64,000 nucleotides of DNA from UBA6170 sp942491385 (GCA_942491385.1 CALOAF010000001.1:1-64000), one strand, 5' to 3'. Shown: positions 18,754 through 28,127, counted from the first letter of the stretch. Numbers and translations are program-made. The notes: a model not told the origin generated them from the sequence alone.

Positions 18754-18951
18754 ATTAAGTGTGTTTATCTTGGGTGTAATTAAAAAAATGGGTACTGAAT
18801 GCGGGAAAATCACCTGCCGCAAAAGTACTTAATAAGTAACACCTCCAACTCATTGTTCGTTTAACATTTTACAAAGAATAACCGGGGCTTGATAGTTTAT
18901 TGAAAAATCAAGCCCCGGCAAGGAAAAATTCATACAGTCTGGAATTATCGA

Positions 18952-19371
18952 TTAACCGTTGGTTCTTTCGATTACCTGTAGTTTGATTTCTTCATTGGAT
19001 AAACCCTGGGCTTTCAATTCCTTGATGATTTGAGCTTCGGTGATGCGGCGTTGTGCCTGTTGTTCACTGAAAATGACACGCTGGGTCGGGGTGAGCATTC
19101 TGTTGATAGAAGCATCTGTCCCTTTACGGTTGGCAGATAACTTTTGAAGGTATTTTGTTTTGTCGGTATTTTGCAATGGAGCAATGTCGGCCATATTCCT
19201 GAAATAGCGCTGTTGAATGACGGTCATTTGTTCTACCTGTTTGGCATCAAGGCTGTACAAACTGGTCATTTCGGCTACTGCCTGGGTTACTTCACTGGAT
19301 ACATTATCGGATTGCGCACTCACCGTCAAAGCTACCGCACTGATGATAAAACATAATAATACCTTTCTCAT
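18952..19371 (-). CDS. Small secreted Spy/CpxP-like helical protein
   Basis: 139 residues with a signal peptide (1-20, ending VSAQ). The rest is predicted helical, with MLTPTQRVIFSEQQAQRR resembling the LTxxQ motif of Spy/CpxP-type periplasmic chaperones. The match is weak and function is inferred from pattern only. It is divergent from the DUF3109 gene. Confidence 0.6.
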   Translation of the reverse strand: MRKVLLCFIISAVALTVSAQSDNVSSEVTQAVAEMTSLYSLDAKQVEQMTVIQQRYFRNMADIAPLQNTDKTKYLQKLSANRKGTDASINRMLTPTQRVIFSEQQAQRRITEAQIIKELKAQGLSNEEIKLQVIERTNG

Positions 19372-19498
19372 GTGTTTGTTTTTTATAATTGATATTGCAC
19401 GCTAAAGTACAAAAATTGATAATTTTGCACCTCAAATTACTCACTATATTTGTTTCTGATACGAAGTAATTGTCATTTCACCGCCAAATTGGATAATT

Positions 19499-20086
19499 AT
19501 GCTGGTCATACAGGAGGTTTTAGTAAGCGATGAGGTTGTGCAGGAAAATTTCATCTGCAATTTAAAGGCCTGCAAAGGAATTTGTTGCGTGGAAGGTGAC
19601 TTTGGCGCACCCCTCGAAAAAGCAGAATTAAATACCCTCGAACATATTTTTGAAAATGTCCGGCCTTTTCTGGCAGCGGACGGACTCAAAGCCCTGGATT
19701 CTCAGGGGCTTTATGTGTATGTTGAAGAAACCAAAGAATACACTACTCCCCTCATCGATGGTGGCCCTTGTGCCTACCGCGTCTGGAAGGATGGCGTGAT
19801 TGCCTGTGGGATTGAATTGGCCTATTACGCAGGGGCAGTACCTTTTAAGAAACCTATTTCCTGCCATTTGTACCCGATAAGGATAAAAGAGAATAAAAAA
19901 ACAGGTTTCGAAGCCATTAATTACGACCGCTGGGATATTTGCTCCGATGCCTGCACTTTAGGCAATAAAGAACAAGTGCCTGTATACCGGTTTTTAAAAG
20001 AAGCCATCATTCGCAAATACGGAGAAGCATTTTATGAAGAGCTGGATGCTGCTGCCAATTACCTGGAGACAAAAACGACACTTTGA
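19499..20086 (+). CDS. DUF3109 family protein
   Basis: 195 residues, full family length. Conserved cysteines occur as CNLKACKGICC near residues 21-31, GGPCAYRVWKDGVIACGI, SCHLYPIR and WDICSDACTLG. This pattern is shared with YkgJ/Fe-S-binding-like proteins and suggests metal or iron-sulfur binding. The function is unknown. The stop codon overlaps the start of the following glycosyltransferase by 4 bp (TTGA), so the two are translationally linked. Confidence 0.85.
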   Translation: MLVIQEVLVSDEVVQENFICNLKACKGICCVEGDFGAPLEKAELNTLEHIFENVRPFLAADGLKALDSQGLYVYVEETKEYTTPLIDGGPCAYRVWKDGVIACGIELAYYAGAVPFKKPISCHLYPIRIKENKKTGFEAINYDRWDICSDACTLGNKEQVPVYRFLKEAIIRKYGEAFYEELDAAANYLETKTTL

Positions 20087-21207
20087 GGATTGCCGTCAAT
20101 ACGAGATTTTTGCTGAGAGATAAACTCGAAGGCATCGGTTGGTTTACCTACGAGGTAATGCAACGGCTGGTAAAGCTAAGGCCTGAGGACGAATTTATTT
20201 TCATTTTTGACCGCCCATTTGATCCGCAATTTCTTTTTGGAAAAAATGTGGAAGGTGTCAAATTGTTCCCGCCAGCCCGGCACCCCCTGCTCTGGTATTG
20301 GTGGTTTGAGTGGTCACTCCCGGCAATACTCCAAAAAAAGGATGCTGATCTGCTGATCTCTCCGGATGGGTTCTGCTCCCTCAAATCGGATGTTCCCACG
20401 TTAATGGTGACTCATGATATTGCTCACCATCATTTCCCCCAACAAGTACCTGCCTTAGCCCGTTGGTATTATAATTATTTCATTCCCCGCTACCTCCAAA
20501 AAACAGACCACATCATCACCGTTTCGGATTTCACTAAAAAAGATATCGAGGAAGCTTATGGCATTCCGCAGGAAAAAATGACGGTGGCACATAACGGCAG
20601 CCGCAATATTTTCCACCCTTTAACGGAAGAAGATCAAAAAGTTATCCGTGATCGGTTTGCCAGTGGTTGCCCGTATTTTTTTTATTTCGGAGCAGTACAT
20701 CCTCGCAAAAACGTCCATCGCCTCATTTCGGCTTTTGACCGTTTCAAACAAAAACACAACTCGGATGTAAAACTATTGATCGGCGGTCGTTTTGCCTGGC
20801 AGACCGGACCTGTTAAAAATGCCTTTGTTAAAGCTGTTCATAAAAAGGATATCCTCTTTCTGGGATATTTATCCGAAGAAGACCTTAATAGCCTGACCGC
20901 TTCGGCACTTGCCATGGCCTATATTTCCAATTTTGAGGGTTTTGGATTACCCGTTTTAGAGGCCATGCATTGCGAAGTACCGATCATTACCTCCAATGTT
21001 TCCTCTTTGCCCGAAGTAGCCGGAGAAGCGGCACTTTATGTCAATCCCAACAATACCAGGGAAATCGAAAAAGCATTGTTTAACATTTGGGACCAACCCG
21101 AACTCAGGCAAAATTTGATTGAAAACGGAAAACTCCAGCGGATCCAGTTTTATTGGGACAAAACGGCAGGTATCATCAATGAGACCATTGACAGGATATT
21201 GTTTTGA
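20083..21207 (+). CDS. Glycosyltransferase, GT4 family (family 1)
   Basis: 374 residues, starting at a TTG codon inside the DUF3109 stop (TTGA overlap). A GT-B fold is indicated by an N-terminal GIGWFTYEVMQRL, TVSDFTKKDIEEAYGIP in the linker, YFGAVHPRKNVHRLI, and the C-terminal nucleotide-sugar motif FEGFGLPVLEAMHCEVPIIT with the EX7E glutamates. It probably transfers a hexose from a nucleotide sugar to a surface glycan. No other glycan gene is next to it, so the acceptor is unknown. Confidence 0.9.
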   Translation: MRIAVNTRFLLRDKLEGIGWFTYEVMQRLVKLRPEDEFIFIFDRPFDPQFLFGKNVEGVKLFPPARHPLLWYWWFEWSLPAILQKKDADLLISPDGFCSLKSDVPTLMVTHDIAHHHFPQQVPALARWYYNYFIPRYLQKTDHIITVSDFTKKDIEEAYGIPQEKMTVAHNGSRNIFHPLTEEDQKVIRDRFASGCPYFFYFGAVHPRKNVHRLISAFDRFKQKHNSDVKLLIGGRFAWQTGPVKNAFVKAVHKKDILFLGYLSEEDLNSLTASALAMAYISNFEGFGLPVLEAMHCEVPIITSNVSSLPEVAGEAALYVNPNNTREIEKALFNIWDQPELRQNLIENGKLQRIQFYWDKTAGIINETIDRILF

Positions 21208-21345
21208 TGTTTTTTATTAGGTCTGATCGAGAAGCCAAAAAGTTCAATTGACCTTATTCTTTTCTAAAATATTTCCTGAATTTTTCGTAATTTGAAACTT
21301 GAGTATCAAGGCACGGACTCCTTTGTTCCATCAAAAACAACAGGC

Positions 21346-22305
21346 ATGGGTTTTTTAGAAAAATTATTTGGCCTTTTCGAACCTCCCTCCGTTGATAACC
21401 TGAAATCCAAACAGGATGTTCAGGGTTTATGGAAACTCATCCTGAAAAATGACCCTCAGAATCGGACACAGGCCAAAGAAGCCCTGGCCGAATTAGGTGT
21501 CATTTCCGCTCCTTTTGTTTTAGACAAGCTCAAAGGCCCCAACCGGATGATTACCGGAGGAGGCAGTTATTATTCCAAAGCTTACAGAATACTCTATCTG
21601 AGCAATCCTGAAATCCTGGAAGTTTTGCAGCAATATCGAAACCAGGGCGATCTGGATTTCAGGAGAAAAGTTTCAGAATTGATTGCCCACCACACCAAAA
21701 GAAAAGCCATGCTTGAACTGGACGGTGGCAGCGATCAAATTCAACGACTCATCCAAACCATCAATAATTACAGGGAAAATGACCAGGTCCGGATTCATGC
21801 TGCCAGGAAAATGGCTGAATTAGGAGATAAACGGGCGGTCAATCCACTTATTGAAGCTCTGAGAAGACATAGCACCAGCAACCAAATTACCTTTGAAATG
21901 GCTCTGGCTTTGGTAAAAACAGGAGACAGACAAGTTATTCAACCGCTTGAAATAGTGCTGAACAGGTTAAAAGATCTCGGCAGCCTGAATCACATTTACT
22001 GGAAATATGCCCGCAAAGGAAAAATCCACCCCGAACTTCAGGAAAGGCTCAACATTCTGCTCAGCGACAGACTGATCGCCCTGTCGCCAAAAGCTGAGTT
22101 GATCCCCCTGGAAGATACTTACCACTGGAAGGTAAAAGATTCCGGAAACAGCATATTGCTCTCCAAAGGCGATCCGGAAGAACTGGAAGAAATGCCCGGT
22201 ACTATTTATTACAGAATGCAGGTTTCCCGATCCAGGGGAGACCGGTTCATATCGACTATTTCCTGGGAGTTGAATAAACTAAAGGAAAAATACAAAGTGC
22301 GCTAA
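21346..22305 (+). CDS. HEAT-repeat protein
   Basis: 319 residues from ATG 21346 (MGFLEKLFG). A TTG at 21292 in frame would add 18 residues but has weaker support. Helical repeats are seen from about residue 25 to 230, including DQVRIHAARKMAELGDKRAVNPLIEALRR, a typical PBS-lyase/HEAT unit. The last ~90 residues are different and end basic. No enzymatic motif is seen; a protein-binding scaffold is likely. Confidence 0.7.
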   Translation: MGFLEKLFGLFEPPSVDNLKSKQDVQGLWKLILKNDPQNRTQAKEALAELGVISAPFVLDKLKGPNRMITGGGSYYSKAYRILYLSNPEILEVLQQYRNQGDLDFRRKVSELIAHHTKRKAMLELDGGSDQIQRLIQTINNYRENDQVRIHAARKMAELGDKRAVNPLIEALRRHSTSNQITFEMALALVKTGDRQVIQPLEIVLNRLKDLGSLNHIYWKYARKGKIHPELQERLNILLSDRLIALSPKAELIPLEDTYHWKVKDSGNSILLSKGDPEELEEMPGTIYYRMQVSRSRGDRFISTISWELNKLKEKYKVR

Positions 22306-22316
22306 ATCAATAATTG

Positions 22317-22400
22317 CGGAAGGTAAAGGAATCGAACCCTCATCCTCAACAGATGGCACGGTTTTCAAGACCGCTTATGCACCATTGCATGCTACCTTCC
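22317..22400 (-). tRNA. tRNA-Ser(TGA)
   Basis: Acceptor stem GGAAGGT / ACCTTCC, anticodon stem CGGT / ACCG with loop CTTGAAA (anticodon TGA), a long class II variable arm, and T loop TTCGATT. Discriminator G, no encoded CCA. The T stem has G-U pairs and the D arm is short, so it is a divergent copy. Confidence 0.85.
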
Positions 22401-22501
22401 TTTCAGTCTGCAGTTCTCAGTCTGCAGTTGGCAATAACAACCTGAAACAACTTGAAACAGCGAACAAAGTGAGCAGTGAAACCATTGGAAACTGCTTCCC
22501 G

Positions 22502-22578
22502 AGCCCATAATCAGAATCGAACTGATGTTAAACAGGTTTTGCAGACCTGCCCCAAAGCCACCATTGGGTATACGGGCT
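22502..22578 (-). tRNA. tRNA-Cys(GCA)
   Basis: Acceptor AGCCCGT / ATGGGCT, D stem CCCA / TGGG, anticodon stem CAGGT / ACCTG with loop CTGCAAA (GCA), T arm ATCAG-TTCGATT-CTGAT. No encoded CCA. A 101-bp spacer with CAGTCTGCAGTT-type repeats separates it from tRNA-Ser(TGA). Confidence 0.88.
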
Positions 22579-22582
22579 ATTG

Positions 22583-22668
22583 CGGAAAGCAGTGGACTCG
22601 AACCACATACAACGTCTGTGTACAAGCTGCTTAGCAGGCAGTTGCCGGACCTCCCGGCTTTACTTTCC
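22583..22668 (-). tRNA. tRNA-Ser(GCT)
   Basis: Acceptor GGAAAGT / GCTTTCC, anticodon stem CTGC / GCAG with loop CTGCTAA (GCT), and a class II variable arm. The D loop between CCGG arms is only 5 nt, which is unusually short. It lies 4 bp upstream of tRNA-Cys on the same strand and 10 bp after an intrinsic terminator. Confidence 0.85.
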
Positions 22669-22678
22669 TTAATCCCAT

Positions 22679-22712
22679 AAAAAAAGCCCTTGCACGGATC
22701 TACAAAGGCTTT
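22679..22712 (-). terminator. Intrinsic terminator just upstream of the tRNA cluster
   Basis: On the minus strand AAAGCCTTTG (complement of 22703-22712) pairs with CAAGGGCTTT (complement of 22683-22692), a 10-bp stem with one G-U and a 10-nt loop, followed by seven T. It would end transcription about 10 nt before tRNA-Ser(GCT) unless prevented. On the plus strand it could also be a weaker terminator. Confidence 0.7.
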
Positions 22713-22738
22713 GTTTATTAGTTATACTGATGCATATA

Positions 22739-22813
22739 TCAATACAGCGCCCCTGTACCTCCCGGTGAGGAAGAACTGGAACAACTGCAAGATATGGTGT
22801 TGGCTATGATCAT
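22739..22813 (-). CDS. 24-residue Ser/Cys-rich leader-like ORF
   Basis: ATG at 22813, TGA at 22739-22741. The centre of the peptide reads SCSCSSSSS, nine consecutive Ser or Cys codons (TCT TGC AGT TGT TCC AGT TCT TCC TCA), and it ends PGGTGALY. It is followed 26 nt later by the intrinsic terminator and then by tRNA genes that read exactly Ser and Cys codons. This layout resembles a leader peptide of an attenuator; a small ribosomal peptide is the other possibility. The opposite strand also has an open stretch here (ending MIIGFYCIF) but without an early start codon. Existence as a gene is inferred. Confidence 0.35.
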   Translation of the reverse strand: MIIANTISCSCSSSSSPGGTGALY

Positions 22814-22993
22814 TGGTTTTTATTGTATTTTTTAGCTATCGTACCTCCAAACAGCCAACTTCCAAAATTGGTTCCTTATTTTTCTTTTTCTTTTAAAATA
22901 TCAACCAATTTTCCCGTATAAATACCTGTAGATAACCTCAAACAAATACGCTAATTTTACGGGTAGTAAAATTTCATAACAAAATTCTCACCA

Positions 22994-25081
22994 ATGAAAA
23001 GATCGAATACCTTAAGCCTTTTAGTGTTTTTTCCTGCCTTATTTTTAACCTTCAGCTTATCAACTGCGCAGACCGTAGCCATCGTGGGCTATAACGGAAG
23101 CACCGGGGACGGGTGCTCCATCGTTGCCCTTGAAGATATTCCCGGAAATACCAAGATCTATTTTTCAGACAAGGCATATAGTGATGTCTCCAATGCTTTT
23201 CTGGCAGACGAAGGCTATTGGAGTTACACCACTCCAGCCGGCGGACACGCCAAAGGCGATGTCATTACTTTTGAAGAAACGGGCACCAGTACGAATGTTT
23301 TGGCCGTAGCCTGCAATACAGGTAACTGTGGAACCTTCCTCAATGATTCCGGTGGATCTATTTCCCTCGCCAGCACGACTGCAGAGGGCGTATATGCCTA
23401 TGCCGACTCAGATAACGATCCGACTAATGGCGTAACGGAGGTTTACGCAGTATTGTATAGCAAAGGTTTTATTCCTGCCGACGAAGATCCCTCAGCCGAT
23501 TACCCGGATGCTGTGGTTGTAGATGGGTTCTCTCTTTTGGGAGACCATCGCGAATTTATGGTTAGTCTAAGATCCGGAGCAGTCAACCTTGATGACATAG
23601 AAGATCCGGCAAATTATACCGTTGCTGAAACGGAGGGCAATATGCCATTGAGCACGGTGCCTTTTACCAATATTGTCATTGCCGAATTGACAGCAACAGG
23701 GGCTAGTAATAACGTTTCCTGCAATGGAGGAAGCGATGGCAGTATTTTGGTGGAAGCCACTGGCGGTTCTCCTGACTACACTTACAGCTGGGACAACAAT
23801 TTACCGAATACCAATAACCCAACCGAACTGACAGCCGGAACTTACTGTGTAACCATAACGGATATGGGGGGAGGTTCCTTTAATCTTTGCTTTGATGTTA
23901 ATGAACCTCCCCTCTTGAATATAGTTGCTTCCGTCGATGCCAATGTCAGTTGTTCCGGTGATTCAGATGGTGCCGCTTCTGCTGAACCACAGGGAGGCAC
24001 AGGTGCAGTTTCCTTTTTATGGTCCAACGGAGCAACAACCGCTTCCATTTCAAATTTGCCTGTCGGCAGTTATTCCGTAACCGTCACTGATGAAAATGGT
24101 TGTGAGAACATGGGCAATGTGATTATTACAGAACCAACTCCTATTTCGATCAGTATGTCAGGAACGGATGAAACGAATACCAATGCGGACGGAACAGCCA
24201 CAGCCACCCCAGGGGGCGGAACTCCTCCGTTTACCTTTCTATGGTCCAATGGAGGAACAACGGAGACCATCACCAACCTGCCTGCAGGTGTATATACAGT
24301 GACAGTCACCGACGCCAATAATTGTTCCAACTCCGGCAGCATACAAATCGGTCAAAATATTTCCGTCGCTTTAACGGTTCCTGAAAACATTTGCCTGGAA
24401 ACCGGTATTCAGACAGGCTGGACGGGTGGAACACCTTCCGGAGGCGTTTACAGCGGCCCGGGAGTTACCGATGACGGCAACGGTATGACCTATACATTTG
24501 ACCCTATAGTAGCCGGCCCGGGAATCCATATCATCACCTATACTTTTGGCAATGATAACGCGACTGCAACGGTCGAGGTCTATGACACACCTGTAGTGTC
24601 ACTATCCTTTCCGGACACCATTGCCTACAATGACGGAACTCCGCCAACAGGCCTTGGCGGCGGATCGCCGGAAGGTGGCGTTTATACAGACTTTTATAAT
24701 GAAATCACCGATGATGGTAATGGCATGACCTTTAGTTTTGACACCCTGGTTCTTGGTTTCAATAGCCTGACCTATACGTTTACGGATCAAAACGGTTGCA
24801 CTGCCAGTGCTACAGAGGATTTTCTGGTGGTAATGGTGACCAGTCTTGATAACCCTTTGGCACTTCAACTGAAAGTCGCCCCTAATCCGGCAACTTCCTC
24901 TATTGAACTAAGCGGGATAAAAATAGACAGAATTGAATTTTTTGACACTTCGGGAAAGTTAGTCCAATGGCAGGATCAACCTCCTTCGACCATAGGCATA
25001 TCAGAATTACCGAAAGGAATGTATTTCATAAGAATAAGATCGGGAGTTGATTATATTAATTTACGGTTAATGAAAGAATAG
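22994..25081 (+). CDS. T9SS-exported protein with LTD-like head and SprB repeats
   Basis: 695 residues. A signal peptide (1-25, ending STAQ) is followed by a ~210-residue N-terminal beta-rich domain (GCSIVALEDIPGNTKIYFSD). SprB-type repeats come next (NVSCNGGSDGSILVEATGG; NVSCSGDSDGAASAEPQGG), and then two related modules with DDGNGMTYTFDP and DDGNGMTFSFDT. The end is a type A sorting domain (LKVAPNPATSSIELSG, LPKGMYFIRIRSG). SprB repeats occur in gliding adhesins, so a surface adhesin-like role is plausible. Its C-terminal ~450 residues match those of the next gene. A strong terminator follows. Confidence 0.85.
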   Translation: MKRSNTLSLLVFFPALFLTFSLSTAQTVAIVGYNGSTGDGCSIVALEDIPGNTKIYFSDKAYSDVSNAFLADEGYWSYTTPAGGHAKGDVITFEETGTSTNVLAVACNTGNCGTFLNDSGGSISLASTTAEGVYAYADSDNDPTNGVTEVYAVLYSKGFIPADEDPSADYPDAVVVDGFSLLGDHREFMVSLRSGAVNLDDIEDPANYTVAETEGNMPLSTVPFTNIVIAELTATGASNNVSCNGGSDGSILVEATGGSPDYTYSWDNNLPNTNNPTELTAGTYCVTITDMGGGSFNLCFDVNEPPLLNIVASVDANVSCSGDSDGAASAEPQGGTGAVSFLWSNGATTASISNLPVGSYSVTVTDENGCENMGNVIITEPTPISISMSGTDETNTNADGTATATPGGGTPPFTFLWSNGGTTETITNLPAGVYTVTVTDANNCSNSGSIQIGQNISVALTVPENICLETGIQTGWTGGTPSGGVYSGPGVTDDGNGMTYTFDPIVAGPGIHIITYTFGNDNATATVEVYDTPVVSLSFPDTIAYNDGTPPTGLGGGSPEGGVYTDFYNEITDDGNGMTFSFDTLVLGFNSLTYTFTDQNGCTASATEDFLVVMVTSLDNPLALQLKVAPNPATSSIELSGIKIDRIEFFDTSGKLVQWQDQPPSTIGISELPKGMYFIRIRSGVDYINLRLMKE

Positions 25082-25106
25082 CTTTTGATGTCAAATTCTC
25101 AAAACC

Positions 25107-25145
25107 AACAAAGGGGTTGTCTTATGGCACCCCCTTTGTTTTTTA
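25107..25145 (+). terminator. Intrinsic terminator
   Basis: Perfect 10-bp stem AACAAAGGGG (25107-25116) / CCCCTTTGTT (25131-25140) followed by a T-rich tail. Confidence 0.9.
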
Positions 25146-25256
25146 TGGAAAAGGTTTCCTCTACCAAAACAACCTCCCTGAATTGAAGCGGCGTTGTTCT
25201 CCATAAGATATCAAAATCTTCCTAAATTTGGATGTTATTGTTAAAAGCCTATTTTC

Positions 25257-28127
25257 ATGAGAATACTATTGACTGCTGCATACTGCTTTCTGATCCTTGT
25301 CCAAGGTACGAGCCAGTCGGAATTCACCAATGTAACGGAAGCAGCGGGAATAACGCCCTTTACCGGATCGGAAGGCGTATCGGTCGGAGATTTTAACCAG
25401 GACGGCTACGATGATTTTTTTGTAACAGTCCCTTTTGGGAAAAACCGGTTATATAAAAATATGGGCGATGGTACTTTTACGGAAATAGCAGAGTCCGCAG
25501 GGGTTGCTCTTTCAGAAGATATAAAATCGAGATCTTCCGTTTGGGGGGATGTTAATAATGACGGATGGCCAGATCTCTTTGTAGGCAACAGAAATACCCA
25601 GGATTATTTGTTTTTAAATCTCGGCAATGAGCAATTTGAAGAAATAAGCCTTTCGGCAGGTATTTTTCAAACCGGAAATCCCATTTCAGTCAATATGGCC
25701 GACCTGAACAATGATGGGTTTTTAGATATTTACATCTCTAATTCAATGGCCCACAATGGGGTCTACCTGAACAATCAGGACAATACCTTTGCGTTTCACA
25801 GCTTTTCCTCTCAGGCAATGGATACCGGATTAGCCATGGGCACCGTTTTGTTCGATTATGATAAAGACGGCGATATAGACATATACCTGGTACATGATGG
25901 TTTCGAACCTAATTTTTTGTATCAAAACGATGGTACAGCTGTCTTTTCAGAAGTAGCTGCTTCGACAGGTGTGAATACCGCGAGTTTTGGTATGGGGGTA
26001 GATATTGGAGACGTCAATAATGACGGGTGGATGGATATTTATATTACCAACCTGGGAGACAACCTATTACTCCTCAGCGATGGCAATGGCCAATATAGTG
26101 ACATCTCCGAATCCGCTAATGTCGAGGATTTCGGTATGGGCTGGGGAACCTCTTTTCTCGATTACGATAATGATGGACTAATGGACATCTACGTGGCCAA
26201 CGAATACGCTTTCAGTCCTTACCCTAATGTTCTGTATCGCAATTCGGGCAATTTGACCTTTGACAAAGCGGAAGAAAACAGCCCTGTTTGTAATCTTGAC
26301 AACAGCTATGGTACAGCAACCCTCGACTATAATCTGGATGGAAATGTAGATCTGTTGGTGGCCAATAAAAATGCAGGAGCCGGGATTCAATTATTTGAAA
26401 ATGCCGACCGCCCAAACAACTGGCTCGGCATCAACCTTATCGGTACGACCAGCAACAGGGACGCCATCGGGGCCAAAATAACCCTGGTGGATAACCTCGA
26501 CCGTATCCATTACAGGGAATTGGTTGCCGGACAAGGGTGGGCAAGTCAACATAGCCATGTGGTGAATATTGGCCTGGGAAGTGCCTCGGAAATTACCGAA
26601 ATGTCCGTCGCCTGGCCGTCTGGCTGGGTTCAGACCATTACTGTTCCCGAATTAAATGCCTATTACACAGTTATGGAAGGGGTTGGCATTCAAGCTGGAA
26701 TCGTTTACCCCGCTCCCGTCACCGCTGAAGTTTCCCTCACGCCGCCTGCCTGTCATGGTGATAATAACGGCGCTATCCTGGTGGAACCTGCGGGGGGGAC
26801 GCCCGGTTATACCTACACCTGGGATAATACCGAAGTAACGGGCAATAATCCAACCAATCTGGCTGCCGGAACTTATTGCGTCACCATAACGGATTTGAAC
26901 GGCATCCACTATCTGACCTGCATCGATCTTCCGGAACCTACGACATTGGGGGCTACAAGTGTTATTGACGCCCAGGTTTCCTGTTATGGTTCGGCAGATG
27001 GCATAGCCTCGGTTATTGCTTCCGGAGGAACACCTCCCTATTATTATGCCTGGTCGAATTCTGCGAATTCAGCTACAGCAAGTGACTTGCCGGCAGGCAC
27101 CTATTCGATTACGGTTACCGATGCCAACGGATGTGAATTCCCCAATGGATTTGCCGTCATCACTCAGCCTGAAGCCCTGATGATCAGTGTATCCTCCTCT
27201 GCGGAAACGAATGCCAACGAAGACGGGACAGCAACAGCTTCCTTGTCGGGTGGAACAGCACCCTACGCTTATGCCTGGAATACAGACCCTGTACAAACGA
27301 CCGCCACAGCTAACGGATTGAGCCAGGGAAATTATATCGTGACCGCGACAGATGCTAATGGCTGTGAAATCACAGCCTCGGTGGAAGTGAGTCAGCTACA
27401 GGTTATTACTTTGGCCACCCCGGAAAACATTTGCCTGGAAACGGGTATTCAAAGCGGCTGGACAGGCGGAATGCCAACGGGTGGTATCTATAGCGGCTCC
27501 GGGGTAAATGACGATGGCAATGGCATGACCTATTCTTTTGATCCCGTCATGGCCGGACCAGGAGAGCATACCATTACCTATACTTTTCAAAACGATAGTG
27601 CCTCCGGCACGATTGAAGTTTTTGACACACCACTGGTGTCCCTGTCCTTCCCGGATACCATTTTTTATAATGACGGAGCACCACCAATAAATCTCGGCGG
27701 CGGTTCACCAGCAGGCGGGGTCTACACAGACCTTTACGGAGAAATTACCGATGACGGAAATGGGATGACCTTTAGCTGGGATACTCTGACAGCGGGCTTT
27801 AACAACCTAACCTATAGCTATACCGATCAAAATGGCTGTACAGGCAGTGCTTCTCAGGATTTCGTGGTGATGGTATTATCGGCCTCGGACAACCCGAATC
27901 CGTTAGCACTTCCGTTAAAAATGGCTCCAAATCCTGCAAATAATACTATTGAATTGAGTGGAATTCCTATTGACAGGATTGATTTTTTTGATGCTGCCGG
28001 CAAATCAGTTCGTTCCCTGGATCGGCCTTCTTCCATCATAGACATTTCAGCGTTACCAAAAGGAATCTATATTTTGAAAGTCAGATCAGGGGATGGTTAT
28101 CTTACTTTGCGGTTAATAAAAGAATAG
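25257..28127 (+). CDS. VCBS/FG-GAP beta-propeller, ASPIC/UnbV, SprB repeats, T9SS sorting domain
   Basis: 956 residues with a signal peptide (1-20). Residues ~25-380 carry FG-GAP/VCBS calcium-type loops of the DxNxDG kind (DFNQDGYDDFF, DVNNDGWPDLF, DLNNDGFLDIY, DYDKDGDIDIY), likely a beta-propeller. Residues ~400-470 are the ASPIC/UnbV domain (WLGINLIGTTSNRDAIGAKI). SprB-like repeats, the DDGNGMTY modules and a type A sorting domain make up the rest and parallel the previous gene, so the shared part probably arose by duplication. The combined domains fit a secreted carbohydrate- or surface-binding protein. Confidence 0.88.
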   Translation: MRILLTAAYCFLILVQGTSQSEFTNVTEAAGITPFTGSEGVSVGDFNQDGYDDFFVTVPFGKNRLYKNMGDGTFTEIAESAGVALSEDIKSRSSVWGDVNNDGWPDLFVGNRNTQDYLFLNLGNEQFEEISLSAGIFQTGNPISVNMADLNNDGFLDIYISNSMAHNGVYLNNQDNTFAFHSFSSQAMDTGLAMGTVLFDYDKDGDIDIYLVHDGFEPNFLYQNDGTAVFSEVAASTGVNTASFGMGVDIGDVNNDGWMDIYITNLGDNLLLLSDGNGQYSDISESANVEDFGMGWGTSFLDYDNDGLMDIYVANEYAFSPYPNVLYRNSGNLTFDKAEENSPVCNLDNSYGTATLDYNLDGNVDLLVANKNAGAGIQLFENADRPNNWLGINLIGTTSNRDAIGAKITLVDNLDRIHYRELVAGQGWASQHSHVVNIGLGSASEITEMSVAWPSGWVQTITVPELNAYYTVMEGVGIQAGIVYPAPVTAEVSLTPPACHGDNNGAILVEPAGGTPGYTYTWDNTEVTGNNPTNLAAGTYCVTITDLNGIHYLTCIDLPEPTTLGATSVIDAQVSCYGSADGIASVIASGGTPPYYYAWSNSANSATASDLPAGTYSITVTDANGCEFPNGFAVITQPEALMISVSSSAETNANEDGTATASLSGGTAPYAYAWNTDPVQTTATANGLSQGNYIVTATDANGCEITASVEVSQLQVITLATPENICLETGIQSGWTGGMPTGGIYSGSGVNDDGNGMTYSFDPVMAGPGEHTITYTFQNDSASGTIEVFDTPLVSLSFPDTIFYNDGAPPINLGGGSPAGGVYTDLYGEITDDGNGMTFSWDTLTAGFNNLTYSYTDQNGCTGSASQDFVVMVLSASDNPNPLALPLKMAPNPANNTIELSGIPIDRIDFFDAAGKSVRSLDRPSSIIDISALPKGIYILKVRSGDGYLTLRLIKE

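Larger units (their letters stand above)
22669..22993. other. Intergenic region upstream of SprB-repeat gene
   Basis: This 325-bp gap holds the terminator and the small Ser/Cys-rich frame described separately. The remaining 180 bp is AT-rich and should contain the promoter of the gene at 22994; no clear box was found. Confidence 0.5.

Noticed and set aside
22739..22840. Plus-strand frame over the Ser/Cys ORF (ending MIIGFYCIF)
   Set aside because: No start codon near its beginning and no terminator or partner gene; kept only as a caveat to the leader-peptide idea.
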